Assembly (NCBI RefSeq): GCF_009649955.1 | Contig: NZ_CP045875.1 | Coordinates: 2,791,001-2,855,000, forward strand | Length of the DNA stretch: 64,000 bases | Reading direction: 5' to 3' | Source: Heliorestis convoluta | GTDB taxonomy: Bacteria > Bacillota > Desulfitobacteriia > Heliobacteriales > Heliobacteriaceae | In this document: positions 28,853 to 38,194 of the stretch, piece after piece | Layout of the letters: every line of letters begins with the position of its first letter | Numbering within the stretch: the stretch's first letter is position 1 | Notes under the pieces: model-generated | Databases searched by the model: none | What the model saw: the letters and a program-made list of their open reading frames with translations, nothing else | What the model was told of the DNA's origin: nothing | Position numbers and translations under genes: made by a program

Positions 28853-29976
28853 AGGGTCCACCTCTTTTGTTCCGGATCGTAGAGGGACTCTAAAGCAGCG
28901 ATAAGTTGATCGTTTTCTTTTTCTTGGCCCACAGTAATGCGTAAGGTGCCATTCAGGCCCGGTCCGCCGCCGAGCTTGCGAACGAGAAGGGCACGGTCTA
29001 GAAGAGCTTGATGGATTTTTGTAGTTATTGCCATTTGTTCTTCTTCTGTCTCACCATAGGGACGGAGGAAGATGTAGTTGGCGTCTGTAGGATAGACTTG
29101 CCAAGAAAAGGGTTTGAGCCGTGGCAGAAGCTTTTCTCGTTCCGCAAGGATGGTATCGATTTGTTCTTGAAAAGCTTCTCTTTCTTCTAAGGCGATGCAG
29201 GCTGCTCGCTGAGAGAAGGCGTTCACGTTAAAAGGCTGGCGCACTTTGTGCATTTCTTGAATGATTTCTTGCGACGCCATAGTATATCCGACCCGCAAGC
29301 CTGCCAATCCAAAGGCTTTGGAAAAGGTGCGTAAAATTATAAGGTTCGGGAATTCCTGTAGCCGTGCTGCCATACTTTTGCCGGCAAATTCGTAGTAAGC
29401 TTCGTCGACAATGACGATTTTGTCCGTTCCTTCTAAGACAGCGATAATGTCTTCTTCTGAAAAGCAGTTGCCTGTGGGGTTGTTCGGGTTGCAGATCACG
29501 ATAACTCTCGATTCTTCCTTGGCAGCCGCGGCTAGCAGCCCCGGTACGTCCAATCGATAGGTTCCTTTCTCTTCGAGAAGAGGTACATCGATAACTTTTC
29601 CACCAACATAACGGGTGGCCATGCCGTACATGACAAAAGTGGGATGGGAAATAACAGTGGCCAAGCCAGGCCCACCAAAGGTGAGTAGAATCAATTGGAT
29701 CGCTTCATCGGAACCATTAGAGATAAGAATTTCTTCGGTGGAGCGACCTGTGTAGAGGCTGAGCGCATGACGTAGTTCTTTGGCTTCTGAATCGGGGTAG
29801 CGAGTAAAGGGATAGGTGGCGATTTCTGATTGTACGCGTTGAACATAGGATTGGGGCCAAGGGAAGGGATTTTCGTTGGCGTCAATTTTTACACCCTCTG
29901 GATATACCTTGGCTTGATACGGTACCATATCTCGAATATCTTGTCGAGCCCATGTAAGAGGGCTTTTCCTCTCCAC
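28849..29976 (-). CDS. hisC: Histidinol-phosphate aminotransferase
   Basis: The 375-residue fold type I PLP enzyme has the substrate-side start KIDANENPFPWP, the Asn-Pro-Thr block ICNPNNPTGN, the Asp/Tyr pair in IVDEAYYEF and the PLP lysine in LRTFSKAFGLAGLRVGY. GTG start at 29976. The gap to the hisD stop is 57 bases. It overlaps hisB by a GTGA junction. Confidence 0.96.
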   Translation of the reverse strand: MERKSPLTWARQDIRDMVPYQAKVYPEGVKIDANENPFPWPQSYVQRVQSEIATYPFTRYPDSEAKELRHALSLYTGRSTEEILISNGSDEAIQLILLTFGGPGLATVISHPTFVMYGMATRYVGGKVIDVPLLEEKGTYRLDVPGLLAAAAKEESRVIVICNPNNPTGNCFSEEDIIAVLEGTDKIVIVDEAYYEFAGKSMAARLQEFPNLIILRTFSKAFGLAGLRVGYTMASQEIIQEMHKVRQPFNVNAFSQRAACIALEEREAFQEQIDTILAEREKLLPRLKPFSWQVYPTDANYIFLRPYGETEEEQMAITTKIHQALLDRALLVRKLGGGPGLNGTLRITVGQEKENDQLIAALESLYDPEQKRWTL

Positions 29977-30033
29977 TGGAACAATCCCTTCTTTCTTTTT
30001 GTGGCTTTTGTTGCGATTGATGGAAGCGGGTTT

Positions 30034-31315
30034 TTATTTCTTTTTCAAGCGTACTTGAATGGCATTGGCGTGAGCGTCTAGCCCTTCAACGGTGGCTAAG
30101 GCTATGATATCGTCGGCTGTTTTGGCAAAGCGCTCTTGAGAGTAGGCAATGACACTTGTTTTTTTCATAAAGGTGTCTACGTTTAAGGGAGAATAGAAAC
30201 GAGCCGTGCCGCCTGTTGGTAAGACGTGGTTCGGTCCTGCGTAGTAGTCACCGACTGGTTCGGGTGAGTAAGGACCTACGAAGATGGCGCCGGCGTGGGT
30301 AAGTTTGCCGAGCAAAGCAAAAGGTTCTTGTGTTAATACTTCTAAGTGTTCTGGTGCATAGAGGTTGGAGACTTTACAAGCTTCCTCTAAATCTTTTACG
30401 ATGATCACGGCGCCGTTGTCCCGTAAAGCCTGTACCATCACGTCTTGGCGTGACAAGGTGGCGAGTTGCTCTTCGATTTCTCTTTCAACGGCTTGAGCTA
30501 ACTCTTGAGATGGTGTCACTAAAATGGCCGCAGCTCGAACGTCATGCTCGACTTGCGACAAAAAGTCTGCTGCTACATAAGCCGGTGAGGCTGTTTCATC
30601 TGCTATGACAAGAATTTCCGAAGGGCCTGCTAACATGTCAATGTCAACAGTGCCATAGACTTGCTTCTTAGCAATGGTTACATAAATGTTGCCAGGACCC
30701 GTAATCTTATCGACAGCTTTTACGCCTACGCCATAGGCGAGGGCCGCCACGGCTTGGGCGCCTCCCATACGATAGATTTCTGTAACGCCTGATTCAGCCG
30801 CTGCGACAAGGGTGTAGGGGTTGATAGAACCATCTTTTCCAGGTGGTGTCGCCATGACTATGCTTTTTACACCGGCAACTTGAGCCGGTATGGCGTTCAT
30901 TAGCACCGAGGATGGGTAGGAAGCAAGGCCACCGGAACATATATGCCGACACGATCGAGGGGACGAATCAGTTGTCCCAAAATCGTCCCGTCCCTTTCTG
31001 GTTCCATCCAGGAAGGGCGCATTTGTTTTTCGTGATATTTTTTTATGTTGACCAATGCGCGGCGCAAAGCTTCTAAAACGGTAGGGTCCACTTTCTGGTA
31101 GGCTTCTTCAATTTCTTGCTCTGAAATGGCAAAGTTGGCTTCCGTAACGGTGGCGCCATCAAAGCGTTGTGTATAAGCAAAAAGCGCTTCCGTGCCTTCC
31201 CTACGAACTGTTTCGAGAATTTGAGCGACCTGAGAAGCAACGGGGCCTTCATCAAGATTTTTTTCTGCAGCAGCTGATCGGCTTCTGCAGAAGGATAGGC
31301 GATTCGGCGTATCAT
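30034..31315 (-). pseudogene. hisD: Histidinol dehydrogenase, split by two single-base deletions
   Basis: Histidinol dehydrogenase oxidises histidinol to histidine. The family sequence is present end to end but in three frames. From ATG 31315 (MIRRIAYPSAEADQLLQK) the frame is lost at a run of seven A (plus-strand T run 31258-31264); eight A would restore NLDEGPVASQVAQILETV. The second frame is lost near 30931-30937, where GTTCCGGTGGCC lacks one G or C needed for [16 protein letters not shown]. The third frame runs to 30034 and contains the NAD and zinc-site region ([28 protein letters not shown], ..FLSQVEHD). With both bases restored the protein would be 427 residues, the normal length. This is either a real double mutation or a sequence error. 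Confidence 0.9.
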
Positions 31316-31975
31316 TTACGAACGGACCTCCTTATCTTTGACGATACTGCGCACACAGTCGACGAGAGGTTGTATTTTTTGGTGTTTCAATCGATAGGCT
31401 ACGCGGTTGGCTACAAGGCGAGCAGTGGCACCAAAAATATCTTCAATTGCGACGAGTTGATTCTCTCGTAAAGTCCGTCCTGTCGATACAATATCTACGA
31501 TCATGTCGGCCAGGCCTACAGCCGGCGCTAGTTCGATGTTGCCGTGAAGCTTGATCACTTCTACTTGCATACCCCGCTGGCGAAAAAAGTTTTCTGCTAC
31601 GTAGGGGAACTTGGTGGCAACACGACGATGATTAAACTGGCTGAGGTCGCGGCCCTGCGCTGTTACTTCTGGTAAAGCGACGACAAAGCGACAATAGCCA
31701 AAGCGCAAGTCAACCAGTTCCATCAAGTCTTTGTCTTGTTCCACAATCGTATCTTTGCCTACAATGCCTAGATCAGCGGCACCATATTCTACAAAGGTAG
31801 GAATATCAGTGGGGCGACAAATGATATATTTCAGGCCTTCTACTTCATTGGTGAAGACCATTTTGCGACTATCTTCTTTTAATCCTTCTGTGCAAAGTCC
31901 TGCTTCTTGTAATAGATCGACAGAATCTTCGTAAAGCTTGCCTTTGGGTAAAGCAATGGTCAAAAAGTTTCTCAT
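31316..31975 (-). CDS. hisG: ATP phosphoribosyltransferase, short form
   Basis: The 219-residue enzyme performs the first committed step of histidine synthesis. It starts [18 protein letters not shown] and has the PRPP-binding stretch [19 protein letters not shown]. The C-terminal regulatory domain of long-form HisG is missing, which is why the pathway needs HisZ, encoded just upstream. The TAA stop abuts the hisD ATG directly, and the hisD ribosome binding site AAGGAGG lies inside the end of hisG. Confidence 0.97.
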   Translation of the reverse strand: MRNFLTIALPKGKLYEDSVDLLQEAGLCTEGLKEDSRKMVFTNEVEGLKYIICRPTDIPTFVEYGAADLGIVGKDTIVEQDKDLMELVDLRFGYCRFVVALPEVTAQGRDLSQFNHRRVATKFPYVAENFFRQRGMQVEVIKLHGNIELAPAVGLADMIVDIVSTGRTLRENQLVAIEDIFGATARLVANRVAYRLKHQKIQPLVDCVRSIVKDKEVRS

Positions 31976-31978
31976 GAA

Positions 31979-33199
31979 CTAGGCCTCCTCTTTGCTATCG
32001 TCGGGCTCTGTTTGAGGCGATGCTGCAAAGTAGACCACATTGCGGATACCTCTTTCGCGAGCGTAGGCTTTTAAGGCTTCTTCTTGTAGGCCTAAAACAT
32101 CAATTTCCACGATAGAACCGCGTGCTCTCAGTCGTGCTGCTTTGCCTAAGATTTCAGGCAAGTTGTCGCCACCGAGTAATACATCTGGCATTGGGTAAGG
32201 TGATGGTTGATTAGAACGAGATAGGGCAAGCAAAACTCGCTCAAGACCAATGGCAAAACCAGTGGCGGGACTGTCAAAGCCCATTTGCGCTAGCAGTCGA
32301 TCGTAGCGTCCGCCTCCGCAGATGGGGAAGCCTAGGCCTTCTGTATACCCTTCAAAAACGACGCCCGTATAATAGTCAAAGCCACGCAGGACACCTAGAT
32401 CTAAGGCAATATAATCTTGCACACCATAAAGCGAAAGGGCTTCATAGACTTGGCGAAGATTCTCTAGGCCTTGGCGAGCTTTTTCATTGACGGCTAGAAT
32501 AGAGGCTTCTTCTAAAACTTCCTTGCTTCCGTGGAAGGTAGGCAATCGAAGCAAGAGCTCAGCTTGATCTAGGTTAAGAGGATGATCGTCTAAAAATTCT
32601 TCTAAGCTGACAAAATCTTTTTTGGCGACCAGTCGGCTAATCTTCACTTTTTCTTCTGGTGACAGTGGTAACTCTTCCATAATGCCGTTGAATACGTCAA
32701 TTTGACCGATTGATATCTGAAAATCTTCTAATCCGGATTCGCGCAGGGCTTCTACAGCCAGTGCTATCACTTCTGCATCGGCAAGGGGTCCCGGTGCTCC
32801 AATCAGCTCAACGCCTGATTGATAGATTTCTCGCTGTCGGCCTGCCTGTGGTTCGTCATAGCGAAAAACGTTAGCACCATAGAAAAGACGCTGTGGTAAG
32901 GGTTCTTTATAAAGACGAGAGGCAACAAGGCGTGCAATGGGTGTAGTCATTTCAGGACGCAAAACCATAATATGGCCTTTGCGATCGAAAAGTTGAAAAA
33001 GTCGACCGGCCATTTCTTCCCCTGTATCGATGGCAAGCACATCGAGATATTCCACCGTTGGCGTGATCACTTCCTCATAGCTCCATGACGTATAGAGCTG
33101 AGCCCATTTGTTCTCTAAAGCTCTCTTCATTTGTGCTTCCCCAGGCAAAAAATCTCGCATCCCTGCTGGAATTTGTAATAAGCTGCGATCTTTCGTCAT
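31979..33199 (-). CDS. hisZ: ATP phosphoribosyltransferase regulatory subunit HisZ
   Basis: The 406-residue paralogue of histidyl-tRNA synthetase lacks aminoacylation function and forms an octamer with short HisG. It has the HisRS-like PAGMRDFLPGEA start, class II motif 2-like VLRPEMTTPIARLVASRL and RLFYGANVFRYDEPQAGRQREIYQSGVE, and the HisA-like GRYDRLLAQMG. The C-terminal anticodon-binding domain is reduced. ATG at 33199 is chosen over an in-frame start 17 codons upstream because the family starts here and GGAGGG precedes it. Confidence 0.95.
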   Translation of the reverse strand: MTKDRSLLQIPAGMRDFLPGEAQMKRALENKWAQLYTSWSYEEVITPTVEYLDVLAIDTGEEMAGRLFQLFDRKGHIMVLRPEMTTPIARLVASRLYKEPLPQRLFYGANVFRYDEPQAGRQREIYQSGVELIGAPGPLADAEVIALAVEALRESGLEDFQISIGQIDVFNGIMEELPLSPEEKVKISRLVAKKDFVSLEEFLDDHPLNLDQAELLLRLPTFHGSKEVLEEASILAVNEKARQGLENLRQVYEALSLYGVQDYIALDLGVLRGFDYYTGVVFEGYTEGLGFPICGGGRYDRLLAQMGFDSPATGFAIGLERVLLALSRSNQPSPYPMPDVLLGGDNLPEILGKAARLRARGSIVEIDVLGLQEEALKAYARERGIRNVVYFAASPQTEPDDSKEEA

Positions 33200-33340
33200 A
33201 ACGACGCCATTCCCTCCTCTTGATAATCCTAAAAGCAAAGATAAGACCATTGTATGGTTTCTATACCATTTCTACACGATACTTTTTCATTACATTACTT
33301 CATCTAGTTAAAGTGATATTTCTAAGCCTATCATGAAATT

Positions 33341-33655
33341 TTAAACGGTGTCAACGAGTTTTTTCTTTTCTCGAAGTCGTTGCAAAAGCAACTTGTAGCC
33401 ATCGGCACCGTAGTGCAAAGAGCGCTTTACTCGTGATATGGTCGCTGGGCTTGCACCTGTTTCTTCTGCGATGTGGGTGTAGGTACAGTCTTTTTCAAGC
33501 ATTTTGGCCACTTGTAAGCGTTGTCCTAGTGCTTTTAGTTCAGCGACAGTACACAAGTCTTCGAAAAAACGATAGCACTCTTCTATATTCTGAAGCTCCA
33601 ATATGGCTTCAAAAAGCCGATCCAGTGATTCTTCTTGTAGTTTAGAAGCCACCAA
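33341..33655 (-). CDS. YerC/YecD family TrpR-like DNA-binding protein
   Basis: The 104-residue protein has the TrpR-type helix-turn-helix: LCTVAELKALGQRLQVAKML followed by YTHIAEETGASPATISRVKRSL (about residues 55-80). In Firmicutes this gene commonly precedes the his operon and is taken to be its transcription factor (established for the association, not proven for the regulation). Start TTG 33655 or GTG 33652 behind GGAGGAG. Confidence 0.9.
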   Translation of the reverse strand: MVASKLQEESLDRLFEAILELQNIEECYRFFEDLCTVAELKALGQRLQVAKMLEKDCTYTHIAEETGASPATISRVKRSLHYGADGYKLLLQRLREKKKLVDTV

Positions 33656-33763
33656 GAAGCTCTCCTCCTATCGTAGCGTAGCGATTCAAGGCTTATCGTT
33701 AGTATAATGATTTTTTCAAGGTTCCTGCAACTAGAGAATTCTTTCTAGCAAGTCGAATGGCAG

Positions 33764-33793
33764 TTGAGCCTTTTGGCCTCTCTTTGATATACT
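33764..33793 (+). promoter_or_regulatory. Candidate sigma-A promoter of tatA
   Basis: TTGAGC (33764-33769) and TATACT (33788-33793) are separated by 18 bases and lie about 70 bases before the tatA start. Confidence 0.5.
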
Positions 33794-33859
33794 ATGGATA
33801 GCACTTGTGTCGATTTTTATGCTACTCTATGGGTAAGGTAAGAAAGGTAGGAATTTGTT

Positions 33860-34081
33860 TTGATTACTTTTGGATATTTTCTGAGCCCTACGCAATGGCT
33901 TTTGGTGCTCGCTCTGGTTCTGCTTTTCTTTGGTGCCAAGCGATTGCCTGAGATTGGACGAGCTCTCGGCAAAAGCTTAAAGGAGTTTAAGGAAGAAGTG
34001 ACACCAGAAAAGACACCCGGCGACAAAGCCAAGGAAGTTGATGCTCGGATTGTTGAGGAAGAAAAGAAAAAAGAGCAATAA
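33860..34081 (+). CDS. tatA: Twin-arginine translocase subunit TatA/TatE
   Basis: The 73-residue protein has one N-terminal membrane helix (WLLVLALVLLFF), the FGAKRLPEIGRALGKSLKEFKEE hinge and amphipathic helix that defines TatA, and a charged tail. It forms the pore-like ring for folded proteins carrying RR signals. TTG start at 33860 behind AAAGGTAGGAA. No tatC lies next to it. The hydrogenase small subunit nearby has no Tat signal, so the proximity is not obviously functional. Confidence 0.93.
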   Translation: MITFGYFLSPTQWLLVLALVLLFFGAKRLPEIGRALGKSLKEFKEEVTPEKTPGDKAKEVDARIVEEEKKKEQ

Positions 34082-34108
34082 TTTTTTCTGTTTTGCAAAT
34101 GGCAAGGC

Positions 34109-34150
34109 AAAAGGCCTCTTCACACTATTATGGTGGTGAAGAGGCCTTTT
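34109..34150. terminator. Bidirectional terminator between tatA and the TrpB-like gene
   Basis: AAAAGGCCTCTTCAC pairs with GTGAAGAGGCCTTTT around a short loop. T runs on both strands let it serve both convergent genes. Confidence 0.9.
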
Positions 34151-34159
34151 CTGATCATT

Positions 34160-35521
34160 TTATACTTTTGGTAATTTTTCTAAGCTTTTAGCCAGTGCTT
34201 CATCGGAGTGTGGAATGTCGTTGAGTCTGCCTTCGAAGTAGGAATCATAGGCGCCTAGATCGAAGAGGCCGTGGCCGGAGAGGCAGAAGAGGATTGTTTT
34301 TTCTTCGCCTGCTTCTTTGGCTTTTTTCGCTTCGGCAATGGCAGAGGCGATGGCGTGGGCAGATTCTGGTGCCGGTACGATGCCTTCTGTGCGTGCAAAT
34401 GTCAGCGCTGCTTCGAAGATGGCTTTTTGACCGTAAGCCTGCGCTTCAATAAAGCCATCGTGGAAAAGTTGGCTGACAAGAGGAGATTCGCCGTGGTAAC
34501 GGAGGCCGCCGGCGTGGATGCCTGGTGGCATAAAGCTGCTACCGAGGGTATACATTTTCGTGATCGGTGTAAGCTTCGCCGTGTCTCCATAATCATAGGC
34601 AAAAGTGCCTTTGGTTAAGGTAGGGCAAGCGTCAGGTTCTACAGCGATAAAGCGAGTCTTCTTGCCTTGGAACATTTCAGGCATAAAGGGGAAGGCGATG
34701 CCGGCAAAGTTACTGCCACCGCCACAGGCTCCAATGACAATATCAGGGTAGGTATCAACTTGGGCCAGTTGGGCTTTTGCCTCTAAGCCGATAATCGTTT
34801 GGTGAAGGATAACGTGGTTTAAGACACTTCCTAAGGCATAATTGGTGTCTGGTCGAGATGCTGCGTCTTCCACCGCTTCTGAGATGGCAATGCCCAGGCT
34901 GCCTGTTGATTGGGGATTTTCTTCTAGCACATGACGACCGGCTGCTGTGCGCGTAGAAGGAGACGGAATCACTTCCGCTTCGTAAACTTGCATAAAAGAT
35001 TTGCGATAGGGCTTTTGTTCGCAAGAGACTTTGACCATGTAGACGGTACATTCCAAGTCAAAAAACTTGCAAGCGAGTGATAAGGCACTGCCCCATTGGC
35101 CCGCTCCTGTCTCTGTAGCAAGTCGGGTGATGCCTGCTTTTTGGTTATAGTACGCTTGGGGCAAAGATGTATTAAGCTTATGGCTACCAGCGGGACTGGT
35201 GCCTTCGTATTTGTAGTAAATTTTTGCAGGCGTGTCAAGTAACTTCTCTAGCTGTGTCGCTCGATATACAGGCGTAGGGCGCCACATTTTATATAGTTCA
35301 CGAACTTCTTCTGGAATTTCAATCCAGCGCTCCGTCGTTACTTCTTGCTTAATTAGCTCCATGGGAAAAATAGGTGATAAATCACCAGGTTCTATTGGCT
35401 GGAAGGTCTGTGGATTCAACGGTGGATCTAATGGTGTTGGCAAGTCTGCTTGAATGTTGTACCAGGCTTGGGGTATTGATTTCTCTTCAAGTATGATTTT
35501 TTTGGAATGAGGTAAACTCAT
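34160..35521 (-). CDS. TrpB2-type tryptophan synthase beta-like PLP enzyme
   Basis: The 453-residue protein belongs to the long TrpB2 group, which condenses serine (or phosphoserine) with indole. It has the PLP lysine in [31 protein letters not shown] and the phosphate cup [14 protein letters not shown]. The N-terminus ([15 protein letters not shown]) and the missing TrpA-docking loop are typical of TrpB2. ATG at 35521 has GGAGAG upstream; an earlier in-frame start would add 27 atypical residues. No other trp gene is nearby, so it may salvage indole (inference). Confidence 0.93.
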   Translation of the reverse strand: MSLPHSKKIILEEKSIPQAWYNIQADLPTPLDPPLNPQTFQPIEPGDLSPIFPMELIKQEVTTERWIEIPEEVRELYKMWRPTPVYRATQLEKLLDTPAKIYYKYEGTSPAGSHKLNTSLPQAYYNQKAGITRLATETGAGQWGSALSLACKFFDLECTVYMVKVSCEQKPYRKSFMQVYEAEVIPSPSTRTAAGRHVLEENPQSTGSLGIAISEAVEDAASRPDTNYALGSVLNHVILHQTIIGLEAKAQLAQVDTYPDIVIGACGGGSNFAGIAFPFMPEMFQGKKTRFIAVEPDACPTLTKGTFAYDYGDTAKLTPITKMYTLGSSFMPPGIHAGGLRYHGESPLVSQLFHDGFIEAQAYGQKAIFEAALTFARTEGIVPAPESAHAIASAIAEAKKAKEAGEEKTILFCLSGHGLFDLGAYDSYFEGRLNDIPHSDEALAKSLEKLPKV

Positions 35522-35650
35522 GCTCAACTCTCCTCTCCTGTCTGCGCCTTGTGCTTGATTTTTGCACCAATAGAACGTCTTTGTATAGATGTACCACTCC
35601 ATTGTAAGCTGAAATGATTCTATCAGACAAGCCCAGGCTATGGAAAAAGC

Positions 35651-37534
35651 TTATTCTTTTTTTCGATTCCATCGCAATCCTTGACGAAAGAGAGAAAAGG
35701 TTTTGTCCAACAAGTTTTCCATATTATCGCTTTGTTCTGTTTTTTCTGTATCTCTTTTTTCTATGTCTACTTTTTCTTCTTCTGTCAATTCTAGAAGCGT
35801 TGGCCTTGCAGCTTTTGCTTTGTCTTTCTTTTTGAGTTTTTGATTCTGCCCTGTCTCTTTTTGCAGCTTCATAAGATCTTGTCGTAATTTTTCCCGCATC
35901 GATTCTGACTTTTGGAGCTGTTCTTTTGTCATTTGCAATTCTTCTTCTAGCGTTGCCATGGCTACGGGAGAGTAAATGGCAAGCAATTCTTGGAGACGCT
36001 TGATTTCTCGCTGCATTCGTTCAATTTCTTCTTTGACGAGTAGATCGTGAATTTCCTCATAGAGACGGACTTTGCCTAAGACCAATTCTCCCTCTTCATC
36101 TTGATTGGCTTTGTCTGGGTTTTCTACACCATCTATGTCTTCTCGAAAGCCCAATCGACCTCGAAGCTCTCGATTTTCTTGCTCTAAGATAAATAGAAAT
36201 TCGGCCAGTTGCTCTCGACGTTCTTCCGATCTTCCCAATTCTTGTGATAGGGCCGTTTTCTCTTCTTTAAGTTCTTCGAATCGTAGCGGTGATGCTTCTT
36301 GCAACCTTTGTTGGAGGCTTTTGACTTCTTTTTTGAGTCGATCACTTTCTTCTTCGAGCAAGGTGCGGCGGAATTCTTCTTGGCGACGCACTTTCTCTAT
36401 TTCTTTCTCTTGCTCTAAAGGCTCTTTCGGCACTAGGCCGCCTGCTTCGAGAAGGGCTACTTTTTTTAGCAATTCTTCTTTTTCTTGTTCTAGTAAAAAA
36501 AGCTGCTCGTCGATAATGCGACGTCGTTCTTCTCTTTTTTGTAGTTCTTGTTCCTGCGCTTCTAGCTTTTCTTCTAGTTCTGCTACTTTTCTAGGTCCTA
36601 TGGTGGCGACCGTTTCCTGAAGTTCTTCATTTTCCCGACGCAATCGACTAATTTCTTGAGCCAGTCGTCGACGATCTTTTTCTGCTTGTGCCGTAACGAC
36701 TTCCCGAAGGCGAACTTTGTCTTTGGGACCTTTCCAGATCTGCCAGCAACGACGGATCAATCCTTGCGCTGCTTTGATTGGGTTGTCCATCCATTTATCG
36801 ACCCAGCCAGCGCCAAAAGGTCTGACTCGCTCCTGTGGCTGTATTAAATATGTATACAGAGTCGTCTTTTTAAGGGCTTCTAAGAGTAGAGGCTGATCAA
36901 AAAGACATATATTGTCTTCTTCTTGCTGTAAGAGCAGAAGAAAATCGCCTCCCTTATAAGTGGCTTCTTCGATGGCTTTGGCCACTTGAGGCGCCTCATT
37001 CATATCGACGAACTGTTCTATGACAATAAAGCGACGCCCTTTGAGAAAAAGGTGACGCAGCCGAGGTAAAAAGTTATTGTTGCTACTGGCGACGATGTGC
37101 ACTTTTACGGAGCCGCGACTGCTGTCGATGGGCCATTCCCTGTGCTTATGCCAGCCCACAAGACCTCGTCGAGCCAGTTCTCTTGCTCTTTCTGTTCTTG
37201 ATGGTTCTATAACTGAAAAGTCTATTTCACGAACTTGTAACCATTCCAATCGTTTACCTTGTTTTGTAGAAGGCCAGAGAACGGGATAGCCTTTGGCTGT
37301 AACGACCTTGCCAGGGGCGCATTGTTTTGCCCACTGTTGGGGAATCATCCAGAGCATGGTTCGCCCTTCTTCGTCACGAACAAACCATAAAAAAGATTGT
37401 CCCACAGGATTTCGCTCCGGCAAAAGCTCCGCCTTGAGAACAAACTCACTTTGTTTTAAAGCTTCTGTTGATTCTTTTTCTAAAATGCGATTCATACCGT
37501 CTAAAAAGTTTTTTACTGTCTTCGGTTCATCCAT
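35651..37534 (-). CDS. XseA-like protein with degenerate nuclease core and a long coiled coil
   Basis: From ATG 37534 the product has 627 residues. Residues about 5-100 look like the OB domain of exonuclease VII large subunit (SFLWFVRDEEGRTMLWM, then an EWLQVREIDF strand). About 105-265 follow the XseA core layout: WPIDSSRGSVKVHIVASSN, FVDMNEAPQVAKAIEEA, GGDFLLLLQQEED and IKAAQGL. The catalytic GGGS and GHE-x-D motifs are absent, so it is probably inactive. About 290-590 is a continuous Glu/Lys/Arg/Leu coiled coil. I chose 37534 because AAGGTGGAG stands six bases before it; an in-frame ATG at 37624 is possible but has a weak site. No membrane segment. Role unknown. Confidence 0.7.
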   Translation of the reverse strand: MDEPKTVKNFLDGMNRILEKESTEALKQSEFVLKAELLPERNPVGQSFLWFVRDEEGRTMLWMIPQQWAKQCAPGKVVTAKGYPVLWPSTKQGKRLEWLQVREIDFSVIEPSRTERARELARRGLVGWHKHREWPIDSSRGSVKVHIVASSNNNFLPRLRHLFLKGRRFIVIEQFVDMNEAPQVAKAIEEATYKGGDFLLLLQQEEDNICLFDQPLLLEALKKTTLYTYLIQPQERVRPFGAGWVDKWMDNPIKAAQGLIRRCWQIWKGPKDKVRLREVVTAQAEKDRRRLAQEISRLRRENEELQETVATIGPRKVAELEEKLEAQEQELQKREERRRIIDEQLFLLEQEKEELLKKVALLEAGGLVPKEPLEQEKEIEKVRRQEEFRRTLLEEESDRLKKEVKSLQQRLQEASPLRFEELKEEKTALSQELGRSEERREQLAEFLFILEQENRELRGRLGFREDIDGVENPDKANQDEEGELVLGKVRLYEEIHDLLVKEEIERMQREIKRLQELLAIYSPVAMATLEEELQMTKEQLQKSESMREKLRQDLMKLQKETGQNQKLKKKDKAKAARPTLLELTEEEKVDIEKRDTEKTEQSDNMENLLDKTFSLFRQGLRWNRKKE

Positions 37535-37681
37535 TTTTTTCTCCACCTTTTTGACCTTGACTAGGACTGATTCGATGATGAAGTAATTATTTCCTTTCAG
37601 TGGTGATTCGTTATTTTTTGCCATGCCCTATGCGAGACTTTTAAGTAGCTAAAAAGGAAAAAAGGTAAAGAGAAAAAATCC

Positions 37682-38194
37682 TTAACTATACAAGCCCTGC
37701 CCTTGCATTCTTTCTACCATGATTTTTACTTCTTCTAACAAAATCTCCATGTTGTCTTCTACAACAGGGCTCAGCCCAAAACCTAAATCGATTCGTTCCG
37801 GTTCCATGCCAATGAGCCAGCCTTTGATGGCTTTTCCTTCTTTTTGATAGCGTGCAATCAGTTGTAGCAATGTTAATCCGTGCATGGAATAAGACCATTC
37901 GGTGTCTACAATTTCTTGTAGCGGCACTATATATACTGTCCCAGGTTCACCGGGACCTAATAGAGCATCAATAATAATGACTTGCCAGGATGTTAAGCAT
38001 TCTTGCAGACCGTACCAGGCATCTGTTTCTGCTTTGACAAGTGTGAAATCTTGTACCAATTCTTCATTATCTTGCAAAGCTTCTTCAAGGCGCTCTACGG
38101 CATAGACGCCCAGTCCGTCATCTTGACAAAGAACGTTGCCTAAGCCGATGACTTTAATTGCTTTTGGGTTCAGAAGGCATTCCTCCTCAGTCAA
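37682..38194 (-). CDS. NiFe hydrogenase maturation endopeptidase
   Basis: This HyaD/HybD-type protease removes the C-terminal tail of the large subunit after nickel insertion. The nickel-sensing ligands fit KVIGLGNVLCQDDGLG (Glu/Asp position), IIDALLGPGEPGTV and MHGLTLLQLI (His). Length is about 163-170 residues. The start is unclear: the best ribosome binding site GAGGAGG points at CTG 38173, while the only in-frame standard start before the conserved KVIGLGN is TTG 38194, which overlaps the large-subunit stop. Coordinates use TTG. It is the third gene of the hydrogenase cluster. Confidence 0.88.
   Translation of the reverse strand: MTEEECLLNPKAIKVIGLGNVLCQDDGLGVYAVERLEEALQDNEELVQDFTLVKAETDAWYGLQECLTSWQVIIIDALLGPGEPGTVYIVPLQEIVDTEWSYSMHGLTLLQLIARYQKEGKAIKGWLIGMEPERIDLGFGLSPVVEDNMEILLEEVKIMVERMQGQGLYS

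Noticed and set aside
31073..31315. Separate 80-codon protein at the start of hisD
   Set aside because: Its first 18 residues are the HisD N-terminus and the rest is a shifted-frame translation of hisD; it is a by-product of the first frameshift.
33196..33210. Four-codon minicistron ATG GCG TCG TTA TGA overlapping the hisZ start
   Set aside because: It sits only two bases after GGAGG, too close for efficient initiation, and such overlaps arise easily by chance.
36105..36620. 171-codon plus-strand Ser-rich ORF
   Set aside because: Mirror image of the coiled-coil coding region of the XseA-like gene; composition is a by-product of Glu/Lys/Arg codons.
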